The notes beneath the pieces are model-generated. The model searched no databases. It had not been told where the DNA came from and saw nothing but the letters and a program-made list of their open reading frames with translations. The position numbers and the translations under genes were made by a program. A stretch of DNA of 64,000 nt from Cyclobacterium marinum DSM 745 (lineage in GTDB: Bacteria; Bacteroidota; Bacteroidia; Cytophagales; Cyclobacteriaceae). Every line of letters begins with the position of its first letter. Position 1 is the first letter of the stretch. The stretch covers positions 4,012,001 to 4,076,000 of the forward strand of contig NC_015914.1 in the NCBI RefSeq assembly GCF_000222485.1, in the 5' to 3' direction. Shown piece by piece: positions 27,883-36,872 of the stretch.

Positions 27883-30018
27883 ATGAATAAATTTAAACTA
27901 GTCCTAACCGCAGTCTTTGGTATAATTTTAATGCTGAAAGGGGTTTTGGTTTTTGCCCAATCCAATTCCCATCCATTTTTAATTGTAACTGAAGATCAGT
28001 TTGAGGCACATCGCGAAAAGGCCTATTATGAACCTTGGAAGTCCATGGCTGAAGATGCCTTGAAAATCACAGAGGAAGGTTTCAATCAATCCATTTCGGG
28101 AGCGTATGAACTTCAGGATTATATTGGTGCAGTTGCTTTGGCCTATATCTTAAATCCGGAAGACAAAGCCAAGTACGCCCAAAAAGTCAAAGACTTAATC
28201 TTAAATCAATATTCAAAATTAAAACCTACCGAAAAAAGAAATTGGGGTGGAGTAGTGCCACCCATGAGCTCCTTTTTTGTGGCCATTCTTGTCTTGGATA
28301 TTGTGTACAATGATTTGACCAAAGAGGAAATTCTAGCCTGTGAAAAGTTGATTGAATCTCAAATATTTAAAATTAACCGCAAAGGAAGCTGGACCGATGT
28401 AAGACTAGGAACGCATGGTACTTGGGACATTTACAAAGGTGTGCGAACAGGTCCTGATGATGCTTATTACAACGGGATTATGCATCAAATTACCCCTGAT
28501 GGTGTTTCTCCGGTGACCATACATTATGCTTGGGAAAGAGTAGGGGGAGGAGACAGCCGTATTTCCAAGGCAGGTTATATGGATGTGCTTGAATTTACCG
28601 GAATAGACCAAAGATATTACGCCAATGAAAGACTTAAAAAGTATCATCGATGGCTTTTCAGTGCCAGTGTGAACAACAACAAGGAAATGGCCATCATAGG
28701 TGACATGCTTCCCAGTCAAACCTTGAATAACGATTTATTACATGCTCGGGTAGGTAATTTTGATGAATTGGCGGCATCTTATGCCGCATGGTTTCACGAG
28801 CATGACAAGAAAAGAGGGCATATCATTTCCTATTTGCTACCGAAGAAAAAATCATCTTATCCAAGTGCTCCCAAAAGCAGTTTCTATGAAAATGGAGGTG
28901 CTTTTCTCAGAGAGAGCGGTAGTGATTCTCTGGGCATTCATGCCGTGCTTTACAATATTAAGAGTCAAGATGAATGGCATACCCACCAAGAAACCAACGG
29001 CTTGGCATTATCCGGAATGGGGAACAGGCTTTTGGTCAATGGAGGGAGACTTGGTGAACCCACCCGGGCTGCAGCTTTAAACAATACCCTCACCATAGAT
29101 GGTAAAGACCATGATTCCCGATTAGGCAATGGAATTGTGGAATACATTAGTCGCGAGGATTTTGACTATGCCATGGGAGATGCAGGACCGGCCCTTCCCT
29201 CGGCTTTTCACAACCGAAGCATGATTTTGTTGCACAAAACTCCGCATTCAAAAGCATATGTACTTCTTTTGGATGAGGTGGAGGTAGAGCAAGGGCAAAA
29301 GATCATCTCTTACCTGCACCCTGCCAATGAAAGTCATATTGATACCCTTTTGGTAAATGAATCCTACCGGGCTGCAATAGATCATTTTCCCACGGTAGCA
29401 GGAACTGCATTGGGCATCCATTACCTTACAAAGCCTGAGAGGATCAACCAAAGTTTGGTGGCCTCAGCAATACCTTCAAGGTATCCCAACCATCCGAAGC
29501 ATTCCAGATTGGAAGCCATTTATTCTCCGGATAATTCAGGCAAGAAAAACATTGTAACATTATTAAATCCTATGGCCGAAGCCGAAAAAGGTATTCAGCT
29601 ACAGCCAAGTCTTCATGGGACCTATACAGCCAATTTGCTGCAACATACGGATGGGGCAAAGGACCTTGTTTTTAACAGCCTTACACCGGATCGTAGCATT
29701 GCCTTTGACCATTTTCACTTTGAGGGGGAATTCTTCTTTCATAGGGAATCAAAAGGAGAACGAAATTTTATATTTGCAAAAAATGCCACTGATTTTAGTG
29801 ACGGTGAGCTGGAATTTAAAGCAGATAAAATGCTTACCTTATGGATGAACAGTCAATTTATAAGTGTAATTGCCAATGAAAAAACAGACATTTATTTAAA
29901 AAGTAAAGCTTCAAGAAGGCTATACATTGACGATAAATTAATAGAAAATCCTGAAACTAAAGATGGCTGGATGAAAATTCCTTTGTCAGAGGGAGTACAC
30001 AAGCTATATTACAAGTAA
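27883..30018 (+). CDS. Secreted heparinase II/III-family protein (second)
   Basis: A 711-residue protein. The ATG at 27883 is chosen over an in-frame TTG at 27874; it gives a signal peptide ending VFAQ. The N-terminal half is a helical toroid with GTHGTWDIYKGVRTGPDD and GIMHQITPDGVSP; the C-terminal half is a heparinase II/III-like sandwich with EWHTHQETNGLALSG carrying the expected His. The segment similarity to the first and third lyases is weak, so these are distinct subfamilies with possibly different linkages. It is 21 bp upstream of the next lyase gene. Confidence 0.82.
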   Translation: MNKFKLVLTAVFGIILMLKGVLVFAQSNSHPFLIVTEDQFEAHREKAYYEPWKSMAEDALKITEEGFNQSISGAYELQDYIGAVALAYILNPEDKAKYAQKVKDLILNQYSKLKPTEKRNWGGVVPPMSSFFVAILVLDIVYNDLTKEEILACEKLIESQIFKINRKGSWTDVRLGTHGTWDIYKGVRTGPDDAYYNGIMHQITPDGVSPVTIHYAWERVGGGDSRISKAGYMDVLEFTGIDQRYYANERLKKYHRWLFSASVNNNKEMAIIGDMLPSQTLNNDLLHARVGNFDELAASYAAWFHEHDKKRGHIISYLLPKKKSSYPSAPKSSFYENGGAFLRESGSDSLGIHAVLYNIKSQDEWHTHQETNGLALSGMGNRLLVNGGRLGEPTRAAALNNTLTIDGKDHDSRLGNGIVEYISREDFDYAMGDAGPALPSAFHNRSMILLHKTPHSKAYVLLLDEVEVEQGQKIISYLHPANESHIDTLLVNESYRAAIDHFPTVAGTALGIHYLTKPERINQSLVASAIPSRYPNHPKHSRLEAIYSPDNSGKKNIVTLLNPMAEAEKGIQLQPSLHGTYTANLLQHTDGAKDLVFNSLTPDRSIAFDHFHFEGEFFFHRESKGERNFIFAKNATDFSDGELEFKADKMLTLWMNSQFISVIANEKTDIYLKSKASRRLYIDDKLIENPETKDGWMKIPLSEGVHKLYYK

Positions 30019-30038
30019 TTGAATAAACCCATATAAAA

Positions 30039-31991
30039 ATGATTAAATCAAAACACTTATTCCTGCTTATTTCAGGGATTATATTATCCCTAAATGCATT
30101 CGGCCAGAACCTTATCAGTAGCCAATACAGCGAACAAGAGCTTGCAGAAGTACTGATCCCCCTAAAAGATTGGCGACCATTTCCGGCCATTGACGATAGA
30201 GAAGCTTGGAGCAAAGCGGACAAAGAGCAAATGGAATTTTATCTAGATTATGCCAATGAAAACATCAATTATTCATGGCCTTATATTCCTGCCACCAAGT
30301 CCTTGTTGATTCACAGGAATGGAAACAGGACCGAATACCAAGAAATTAGCTTTGAAAAAAGGAGGGTTTTAGGAGCCATGATTTTGGCAGAACTGTATGA
30401 GAACAAAGGAAGGTTTATTGATCCTATAGTCAATGGGGTATGGTCCATTTGTGAAGAGTCCTTTTGGGGAGTGCCGGCACACCTTCCCAAGACAGATGAG
30501 TATTCAGGATTAATGGATGTTTCCAAGCCATTTGTTGACCTATTTGCTGCGGAGACAGCCATGTATTTGGCCTGGGCAGATTACTTTTTGGGAGAGAAAT
30601 TCGATGAAATTTCTCCTCAGATAAGAAAGAGAATCAGGCATGAAACCACCAATAGAATATTTGAACCTCTGATGAACAAACATCACGGATGGATGTCCTC
30701 AAATGCCAATGGCAGGCGTCCAAATAACTGGAACCCATGGATCTGCTCCAACTGGATCAATGCGGCATTATTGCTGGAAGACGATGAGCAAAAAAGAGTA
30801 GCCCATATCAATAAAGCCACACAAGTACTGGACGAATTTTTGACACCTTATCCCGAAGATGGGGGATGTGATGAGGGACCGGGCTATTGGGGTGCCGCAG
30901 CAGCCTCGTTATTTGATAACCTTTCTTTGCTGAATGAGGCATCAAATGGAGCTTTTCAGTTTGCCTATGAGGATGAAAAAGTAAAAAATATGGGGCGCTA
31001 TATTTATAGGGCGCAAATTAGTAAAGATTACTTTCTGAATTTTGCAGATGCCAGTCCCAAACCTACCATGGCGGGAGCCATGATTTACAGGTATGGCAAG
31101 GCCATTCAGGATCCCGACATGATGAAATTTGGGGCTTACTATATAGCGGAAAATGAAAAAGCCTTGCCAAGGTTTCATTATTTCAGACATTTCTTTGAAG
31201 TGTTTATGCATGAGGAATTGGAAAATGCAGAGAAGGGACTTCCATTGCCAAAAGACGTTTGGCTAAAAGACATACAGGTAATGGTAGCCCGAGACCAGGA
31301 AGGAAGCACAGATGGCTTCTTCCTTGCTGCCAAAGGTGGGCACAATGATGAAAGCCACAACCACAATGACATCGGAAACTACGTGGTATTTTACGATGGG
31401 CTTCCTGTGTTAATAGATGTGGGAAGTGGAACTTATACCCGAAGGACTTTCAGTGGGGAGCGGTATTCCATTTGGTTCAACCGTTCGGACTACCACAACC
31501 TGCCTACTGTAAATGGGCAAACGCAAACAGCCGGAAGGGCCTACCAGGCCACGAAGGTTGCTTATGAAACCAATAGAAGAAGTTCATCCATGACTTTGGA
31601 TATTAGCGCATCCTATCCCGAGTCAGCAGGTCTGGTTTCTTGGCAGCGAGACCTAGCGCTAAACCGTGGGAAAAGGGTAACAATTAAAGACACCTACAAG
31701 TTATCGAAAGCTGGAGAAATCATTCAGCACCTGATGACCGTTTATCCGGTAGAGGTAGTCAAGCCCGGTTTGATTTCCATTGCTTACCAAGGCAAAGACG
31801 GAAAAGTATCCCCCTTTGAAATCCAATACAATCCAAATGATATGGAAGTAGAAGTGGAGAAAATGCCATTTGATTTACCGGAAGATGAAGGCGTCGCAAG
31901 CAAGTGGGGTCAAGACATGTACCGAATCAACCTGACAAGCAAAGGTGAAGTAAAGGCCGGCAAAATGGACTTTACCGTCAGCAAGAAATAA
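30039..31991 (+). CDS. Secreted heparinase II/III-family protein (third)
   Basis: A 650-residue protein with signal peptide ending NAFGQ. Typical segments: RRPNNWNPWICSNWI, YPEDGGCDEGPGYWGAAAAS in the toroid, and GGHNDESHNHNDIGNYV with DVGSGTYTRRTFS in the beta-sandwich. The clustered His/Asn and the Tyr of PGYWG are where lyases of this fold have their catalytic residues. It closes the operon; a strong terminator follows 33 bp later. Confidence 0.87.
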   Translation: MIKSKHLFLLISGIILSLNAFGQNLISSQYSEQELAEVLIPLKDWRPFPAIDDREAWSKADKEQMEFYLDYANENINYSWPYIPATKSLLIHRNGNRTEYQEISFEKRRVLGAMILAELYENKGRFIDPIVNGVWSICEESFWGVPAHLPKTDEYSGLMDVSKPFVDLFAAETAMYLAWADYFLGEKFDEISPQIRKRIRHETTNRIFEPLMNKHHGWMSSNANGRRPNNWNPWICSNWINAALLLEDDEQKRVAHINKATQVLDEFLTPYPEDGGCDEGPGYWGAAAASLFDNLSLLNEASNGAFQFAYEDEKVKNMGRYIYRAQISKDYFLNFADASPKPTMAGAMIYRYGKAIQDPDMMKFGAYYIAENEKALPRFHYFRHFFEVFMHEELENAEKGLPLPKDVWLKDIQVMVARDQEGSTDGFFLAAKGGHNDESHNHNDIGNYVVFYDGLPVLIDVGSGTYTRRTFSGERYSIWFNRSDYHNLPTVNGQTQTAGRAYQATKVAYETNRRSSSMTLDISASYPESAGLVSWQRDLALNRGKRVTIKDTYKLSKAGEIIQHLMTVYPVEVVKPGLISIAYQGKDGKVSPFEIQYNPNDMEVEVEKMPFDLPEDEGVASKWGQDMYRINLTSKGEVKAGKMDFTVSKK

Positions 31992-32023
31992 ACTTCAATA
32001 GCCTAAAAGGCCAATAAAGTAAT

Positions 32024-32058
32024 AATAAGCGTGGATAGGATTCACGCTTATTTTTTTT
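32024..32058 (+). terminator. Terminator of the lyase operon
   Basis: Stem AATAAGCGTG / CACGCTTATT with a 9-base loop, followed by TTTTTT. It marks the end of the polysaccharide locus and the start of repeat-rich accessory DNA. Confidence 0.92.
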
Positions 32059-32070
32059 GTCCCACCCACA

Positions 32071-32463
32071 CCGGAGGCTGAGCCTGTCGAAGCCGTAGGA
32101 ATTGAAACTTTGATAACCTACCCTCACCGGAGGCTGAGCCTGTCGAAGTCGTAGGAATCGAAAAACGTTAGCAACCACCTGGCTATTTCGGGGTTAAGAA
32201 AGTTGAAAACTTTCAGCATTATAGGTCCAAGTTACACTTCGTTAAACTTGAACCAGTGGTACCGGAGGCTGAGCCTGTCGAAGGCGTAGGAATCATCACC
32301 GGAGACTGAGCCTGTCGAAGTCGTAGGAATCGAAAAACGTTAGCAACCAACCGGCTATTTCGGGTTTAATAAAGTTGAAAACTTTCCGCATTGTAGGTCC
32401 AAGTTACCCTTCGCTAAACTTGAACCAGTGTTACCGGAGGCTGAGCCTGTCGAAGCCGTAGGG
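32071..32463. repeat. Cluster of REP-like repeats with composite spacers
   Basis: Five copies of a unit CCGGAGGCTGAGCCTGTCGA-AG-NCGTAGGAATC begin at 32071, 32127, 32262, 32299 and 32434. Between them a longer unit is repeated (about 32164-32258 and 32338-32430); it contains TTGAAAACTTTC and the hairpin CAAGTTACACTTCGTTAAACTTG split over two arms. The same units recur at 59.2-59.5 kb. They are inexact and unevenly spaced. CTTCGACAGGCTCAG-type REPs are common in many bacterial genomes. Confidence 0.85.
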
Positions 32464-32504
32464 GCCAAAGAGGGGTACTTCGGAAGTGGGGTAGGGTACT
32501 TCAG

Positions 32505-33020
32505 AACCTACCCATTGGAGTTATTAACCTCAAAATTCCAGTTATGAAGTGGGTAATTGAACCTTTTAGCCGAAAATTTCCGCCTTTTTGGCAGTGTTTT
32601 TTAATTTTTAACCAAAGCATTTGACCTAAAACTGACAAGAGAGAAAGTTTAAAGTAAAGCATTTCAGCAAAATAATGCTTTGCATTGGGTTTTTGAATTT
32701 AACTCGGATCATTTAATAGGAATTCCTGGGCTCTCTTATATAGGGTTAAAATCACTAGAGAATTAGCAGATTGTAGATTTCAATTGATAATTACCAAATG
32801 GTTGTAAATCTTGCCTTAAATATCCATGCCTTTTTATCATTATCCGTTTACAAACGTTTGTAAACGTTTAGCAAACGCTTAGCTCAAAACCAATTGTATT
32901 TTTTAAAACCCCAGTTTAAAAGCGCTAAAAGGCTTTTTTGTTTAGAAGCATTTAGTTAGTTTAGTGGGGGTATAATAAATATATACGTAACTCCCTATGG
33001 AGACTTGTTTATATACAAAT
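32505..33020. repeat. Leader block, copy 1, upstream of cassette array
   Basis: About 500 bp without a gene that is repeated, at perhaps 80 percent identity, at 59.8-60.3 kb. It includes a 20-bp perfect palindrome GTTTACAAACGTTTGTAAAC at 32846-32865, followed by GTTTAGCAAACGC, and ends with an imperfect inverted repeat (TATATACGTAACTCC ... GGAGACTTGTTTATATA, about 32980-33015). Both copies stop being similar exactly at the GTT where a different gene cassette begins. It could be the attachment site side of the cassette array and may carry its promoter (a TATAAT lies near 32970). Confidence 0.6.
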
Positions 33021-33058
33021 GTTAGCCCACATTAAAACAACGACACGAAAAGATATAA

Positions 33059-33976
33059 ATGGCACTTTTTAAAATAGAAAATAAAGAGCGACTTATAAAC
33101 ATAAAGGAACAACCTTTCAAACTTGAAAAAGACATTCAATCGGTGACAGAGAAAAATCTGAATTCAATCTTCGGACTTGACTTTGTGAAATCAGAATTCA
33201 GCCTAAATAATTTTCGTATCGACACTTTAGCGTTTGACAAAGACGCAGGAACTTTTGTAATTATCGAATACAAACGAGACAAGAATTTTAGCGTAATTGA
33301 CCAGGGATATGCCTATTTGTCGTTAATGCTTAACAATAAGGCGGACTTCATTCTTGAATTTAACGAAAACTCAAAAGAGACTTTAAAACGAAATGACGTT
33401 GATTGGTCGCAATCCAGAGTAATTTTTATTTCGCCTTCATTTACGACTTATCAAAAAGAAGCAATCAATTTTAAAGACTTACCGATTGAACTTTGGGAAA
33501 TAAAGCGTTACGACAATCAAACGGTCAATTACAATCAAATCAAGACTTCAGGTGCGCAGGAAAGTGTCAAGACAATCAGCAGACAAGATGAAGCGATTGA
33601 AAAAGTAACTAAGGAAATCAAAGTTTACACAGAAGACGAGCATTTAGAAAAAGGAACGGAAGAAACGAAAGAACTCTACGAAACTTTGAAAAGTGCAATT
33701 TTAAACCTTGACGAATTAGAAGTAAAGCCAAAGAAAAAATACATTGCTTTTGTATCAGGCTCAAATGTAGTGGACATACACATTCAAAAGAACGCTTTGA
33801 AAATGTGGCTAAATTTACAACAAGGCGACCTTGACGACCCGAAAGAAATTGCAAGAGACGTTTCTTCGATCGGACATTGGGGAAATGGCGACTATGAAAT
33901 TGTAATGCGGACAGATGAAGAAATAGAATACATTTTAAGCCTGATAAAGCAATCATTGAAAAAGAATAAAAAATAA
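33059..33976 (+). CDS. PDDEXK-like nuclease domain plus DUF5655, cassette 1
   Basis: A 305-residue protein. Residues 1-150 look like a RecB/NucS-type nuclease: IDTLAFD then FVIIEYKR supplies the acidic residue and the ExK motif, and YAYLSLML follows. Residues 150-210 are a charged linker. Residues 212-300 match DUF5655, with RDVSSIGHWGNGDYE. Such proteins are annotated as hypothetical or as possible DNA-acting enzymes. The gene starts 38 bp after the cassette boundary GTTAGCCCAC (33021-33030), and its stop is directly followed by the complementary GTGGGCTAAC. Confidence 0.75.
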   Translation: MALFKIENKERLINIKEQPFKLEKDIQSVTEKNLNSIFGLDFVKSEFSLNNFRIDTLAFDKDAGTFVIIEYKRDKNFSVIDQGYAYLSLMLNNKADFILEFNENSKETLKRNDVDWSQSRVIFISPSFTTYQKEAINFKDLPIELWEIKRYDNQTVNYNQIKTSGAQESVKTISRQDEAIEKVTKEIKVYTEDEHLEKGTEETKELYETLKSAILNLDELEVKPKKKYIAFVSGSNVVDIHIQKNALKMWLNLQQGDLDDPKEIARDVSSIGHWGNGDYEIVMRTDEEIEYILSLIKQSLKKNKK

Positions 33977-33977
33977 C

Positions 33978-34112
33978 GTGGGCTAACAAAGCATATAGCT
34001 TATGGCGGGTGAACGGCTGCCATCAAGGTTTTCGCTCCGTAGCCAACTTTGGTTTCGGTGGACAGGAAAGTGCTTCGAAACCGCCACAAGCCATATGCAA
34101 ACCGTTACAGGC
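33978..34112 (+). other. attC-like site 1
   Basis: Starts with GTGGGCTAAC, the exact complement of the start of cassette 1 (33021-33030), and ends with GTTACAGGC, the start of cassette 2. In between, AGCATATAGCTTATGGCGG (33989-34007) pairs with CCGCCACAAGCCATATGC (34081-34098), with further inner pairing. This is the inverse-core / stem / core layout of an integron attC site, of the long type (135 bp). Confidence 0.7.
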
Positions 34113-34129
34113 AATCCTCTATATATGAA

Positions 34130-34368
34130 ACTTATTTACTTTCAGAGCTAACGGGGTGTTGCATCATCCTGGCATTTTCTTAAATTAGTAAGGCTCTTTG
34201 TAAGGCCGATTTTCAAACTGTTGCTTCTGATTATTCGGAAAGCACGAGCGCAATCCTGGTTGGGATGCTTGCGATTACTTTAGTGGCGGATTTGGCTTAT
34301 CCCAGATACCCCGTTCAGAATATTTTCTTGCCAAAAGCACATCCCCTTAGAGCCTAAGTTGTCTCATT
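34130..34368 (+). ncRNA. Possible bridge-RNA region of the IS110 element
   Basis: The noncoding left part of IS110-group elements encodes a structured bridge RNA that pairs with target and donor DNA. This 240-bp stretch upstream of the transposase has no gene and shows several short inverted repeats, for example AGCGCAATCCTGGTTGGGAT and CTTGCGATTAC around 34250-34280. The assignment rests on position and family knowledge, not on a recognised structure. Confidence 0.4.
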
Positions 34369-35733
34369 ATGGAACAGGAATTTGTATCAATGCAAGTCGT
34401 TAATCCGCAGGCTGCGGGTGTCGATGTAGGCAGTCGCTCCCATTGGGTGGCTGTGGGGCAATCCGAAAAGGATGTGCGTGAATATGGAGTCTTTAACCAG
34501 GATCTGTTCGCTTTGGCAGATTGGTTGAAAGAAAAAGATGTAAAAACAGTGGCTATGGAAAGTACCGGAACTTACTGGCAAAACTTGTATGCGGTTTTGA
34601 TTTCCAAAGGACTTCATGTGGTGCTTTGTAATGGAAAGTTTACCAAAAACATCAAAGGTAAGAAAACAGATATAAAGGACTGTCAGTGGATTCAGAAATT
34701 GCATACGCTAGGACTTTTGACCAGTAGTTTTTTACCAGATGGTAAGACAGAAGAACTCCGGACCTACTGTAGGCAAAGGGCTAATCTACTTCATTTAGCA
34801 GCCTCAACATCCAAGAAGATGCAAAAGAACCTTAGGTTGCTTAACTTGAGATTGGACGTAGTGGTCAAGGATATCTGTGGGCTGACTGGCCTGTTGATTA
34901 TTAGGGCTATTTGTGATGGTGAAACTGATCCAGAAAAACTGGCCTCCTTCAGGCACGGAAACTGCCGGAAAAGTGAAGAAGAGATAGCCAAAGCCTTACA
35001 GACCAATGGCAGGAAAGATTACCTTTTCGCACTCCAGCAGGAACTTGACACCTACGACCACCTCCAAAATAAAATCGATGAGTGCGATAAGGAAATTGAT
35101 AAGATGCTAAATGAAATCATCCAATCCGATGACAATAAGCGGCAGCATTTTATTGATGCGAAGCCCCACAAAAGAGTCAACAAAAATACCCCAAAAGACA
35201 TTGATCTTAATTTGAAGTCCTATCAAATGTTTGAAGGTACTGACTTGCTTGCTATTGAAGGGATGAGTTATTCTACTGTTCTGGCACTAATGAGTGAGGT
35301 TGGCCTTGAAGGCATCAGGAAATTCAAAACAGCCAAGCATTTTGCATCATGGCTGCGGCTTGCACCAAACAATAAAGTAAGTGGGGGAAAAGTACTTTCC
35401 AGTAAAGTTCCAAAAGGAAGCAACAGACTGAAAATCGCATTACGGAATGCTGCCAATGCCATTGGAAACCTAAAGGATTCTACACCGCTACGAGACTTCT
35501 TCCATAGAATAAGCTTTAGAAAAGGAAGGGTTTCGGCTATAAGTGCCACCACCCGTAAGTTGGCGGTTATCATCTGGAATATGGTGGTGAAGGGAGTTCC
35601 CTATATTAACCCTGAAGGCTATCTCTTCCTAGATCAGAAAAGAAAATTGGGTTTAGTTAAAAGGATAAAGAAACAAATCGATAAATTCGGTCTTACCAAT
35701 GCGGACCTGGGACTCGAAATTGAGCCAATTTAA
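34369..35733 (+). CDS. IS110-family transposase
   Basis: A 454-residue protein. The N-terminal RuvC-like DEDD domain shows Asp19 (AGVDVGS), Glu64 (AMESTGTYW), Asp101 and Asp104 (KKTDIKDCQW). A helical coiled region follows, then a C-terminal Transposase_20 domain from about 290 (LLAIEGMSYSTVLALMSE) with the serine motif near APNNKVSGGK. These recombinases use a bridge RNA to choose target and donor. The frame is intact, so the element may be active. Confidence 0.95.
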   Translation: MEQEFVSMQVVNPQAAGVDVGSRSHWVAVGQSEKDVREYGVFNQDLFALADWLKEKDVKTVAMESTGTYWQNLYAVLISKGLHVVLCNGKFTKNIKGKKTDIKDCQWIQKLHTLGLLTSSFLPDGKTEELRTYCRQRANLLHLAASTSKKMQKNLRLLNLRLDVVVKDICGLTGLLIIRAICDGETDPEKLASFRHGNCRKSEEEIAKALQTNGRKDYLFALQQELDTYDHLQNKIDECDKEIDKMLNEIIQSDDNKRQHFIDAKPHKRVNKNTPKDIDLNLKSYQMFEGTDLLAIEGMSYSTVLALMSEVGLEGIRKFKTAKHFASWLRLAPNNKVSGGKVLSSKVPKGSNRLKIALRNAANAIGNLKDSTPLRDFFHRISFRKGRVSAISATTRKLAVIIWNMVVKGVPYINPEGYLFLDQKRKLGLVKRIKKQIDKFGLTNADLGLEIEPI

Positions 35734-35779
35734 AGGTTTTTCCATACGTTAGTCAGAACCATAAGAAAACAACCAAAAT

Positions 35780-36745
35780 ATGAGAGACCACTACCAAGTA
35801 GACTGGGCATTTGCAATTAAAAATTCCCTTGACAATGTTGTTCAGGAGAACTTTCCTCAGGACATACATCGCTGGCCAGTACTTAAAGCATTTGATTTCG
35901 ACAGCTACTTATTAAATGATTATTTTGTTGTTATTAAACTCAAGGACAAGATTTCTGGAATACCAGCTGGAGGAAGTGGACGCCCTAAAGATATTGATTT
36001 AGACAATAATGCACCTAATGAGACGCCAAATATTAAGAATATCGACAAATGGCTGGATTACTTGAACGCTAAACTTTCAACCAGACCACAAGATGTGCTA
36101 TTGATTGTTCCATACAAAGAGGGAGGAAAAAAAGTTGAAGAAGATTGGGCGATTTTTACTGAAGAAGAAAAACAATTATGGCACAGACAAATCGAAATAA
36201 ACATTGCACGACATTTTTACTATTTAAAGGGTTTTGATATGAAAAGCGAATTTTTCTTACCTCCGGGCTATCAATTTTTAGCTGATGATTGCAAACGATT
36301 ATTTGATGACCACCCTGATTATAATAAAAACGTTTTCATAATGACAAGATTTGTTCCCGGAAATAAATTACTTGAAGACCTAGACTCTGAAGTTAGAAGA
36401 GTATTGAGAGCAAATGACTTGAATCCAATCCGAGCGGACGATAAAATGTATTTGAGAGATAGGAATTTATGGAACAATGTATGTGTTTATATGAACTGTT
36501 GTAAATATGGTATTGCAATCTTAGAAGACAGAATTGCCAACGAATTCAACCCTAATGTAGCCTTAGAATATGGCTATATGAGAGCATTAAACAAACCTGT
36601 GTTGTTACTAGCCGACACAGGATTTAGAAATCTTAGAGCAGACATTATCGGAACCTTAAGAGAACAGTTTGACATTACAGACATTAATGGCACCATAGAT
36701 AAACCAATTCTCAAATGGTTGAAAGAATTAAACATAAAAAAATAG
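35780..36745 (+). CDS. TIR / nucleoside deoxyribosyltransferase-like protein, cassette 2
   Basis: A 321-residue protein. The N-terminal 160 residues are of unknown type. From about 185 the C-terminal part resembles a Rossmann-like TIR/deoxyribosyltransferase fold: NVFIMTRFVPGN as the first strand, RDRNLWNNVCVYMNCCKYGI, then NPNVALEYGYMRAL with Glu263 in the place of the catalytic Glu, and KPVLLLAD as a late strand. Proteins with this C-terminal domain are predicted NAD or nucleotide hydrolases in bacterial immunity. It is carried in a cassette bounded by GTTACAGGC and GCCTGTAAC. Function is inferred from the fold only. Confidence 0.62.
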   Translation: MRDHYQVDWAFAIKNSLDNVVQENFPQDIHRWPVLKAFDFDSYLLNDYFVVIKLKDKISGIPAGGSGRPKDIDLDNNAPNETPNIKNIDKWLDYLNAKLSTRPQDVLLIVPYKEGGKKVEEDWAIFTEEEKQLWHRQIEINIARHFYYLKGFDMKSEFFLPPGYQFLADDCKRLFDDHPDYNKNVFIMTRFVPGNKLLEDLDSEVRRVLRANDLNPIRADDKMYLRDRNLWNNVCVYMNCCKYGIAILEDRIANEFNPNVALEYGYMRALNKPVLLLADTGFRNLRADIIGTLREQFDITDINGTIDKPILKWLKELNIKK

Positions 36746-36752
36746 AATGGCA

Positions 36753-36817
36753 GCCTGTAACAACACCTATACGCAATGCCCTTCGGGACACTACGCATAG
36801 CCAGTACGTTGTATGCC
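36753..36817 (+). other. attC-like site 2
   Basis: Starts GCCTGTAAC (complement of the cassette-2 start at 34104-34112, despite the intervening IS110) and ends GTTGTATGCC. A stem CTATACGCA-TGCCC / GGGACACTACGCATAG surrounds a TTC loop. At 65 bp it is close to classical attC size. Confidence 0.75.
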
Positions 36818-36872
36818 ATTGGAGCAAAAAGAGTAACCTGAAAGATTAAGACATTTGTAAAATTAAAATTGA

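Larger units (their letters stand above)
34113..35765 (+). mobile_element. IS110-family insertion sequence (ends not resolved)
   Basis: The transposase gene lies between the start of cassette 2 (34104) and the cassette gene at 35780. Other cassette genes begin 17-65 bp after their boundary, so nearly all of 34113-35765 is probably the insertion. IS110 elements lack inverted repeats and make little or no target duplication, so exact ends cannot be read here. Members of the related IS1111 group are known to target attC sites, which fits the position next to site 1. Confidence 0.7.

Noticed and set aside
32071..32463. A possible CRISPR array in the repeat cluster
   Set aside because: Repeats are inexact, unevenly spaced, and the spacers are themselves repeated; no cas gene is nearby.
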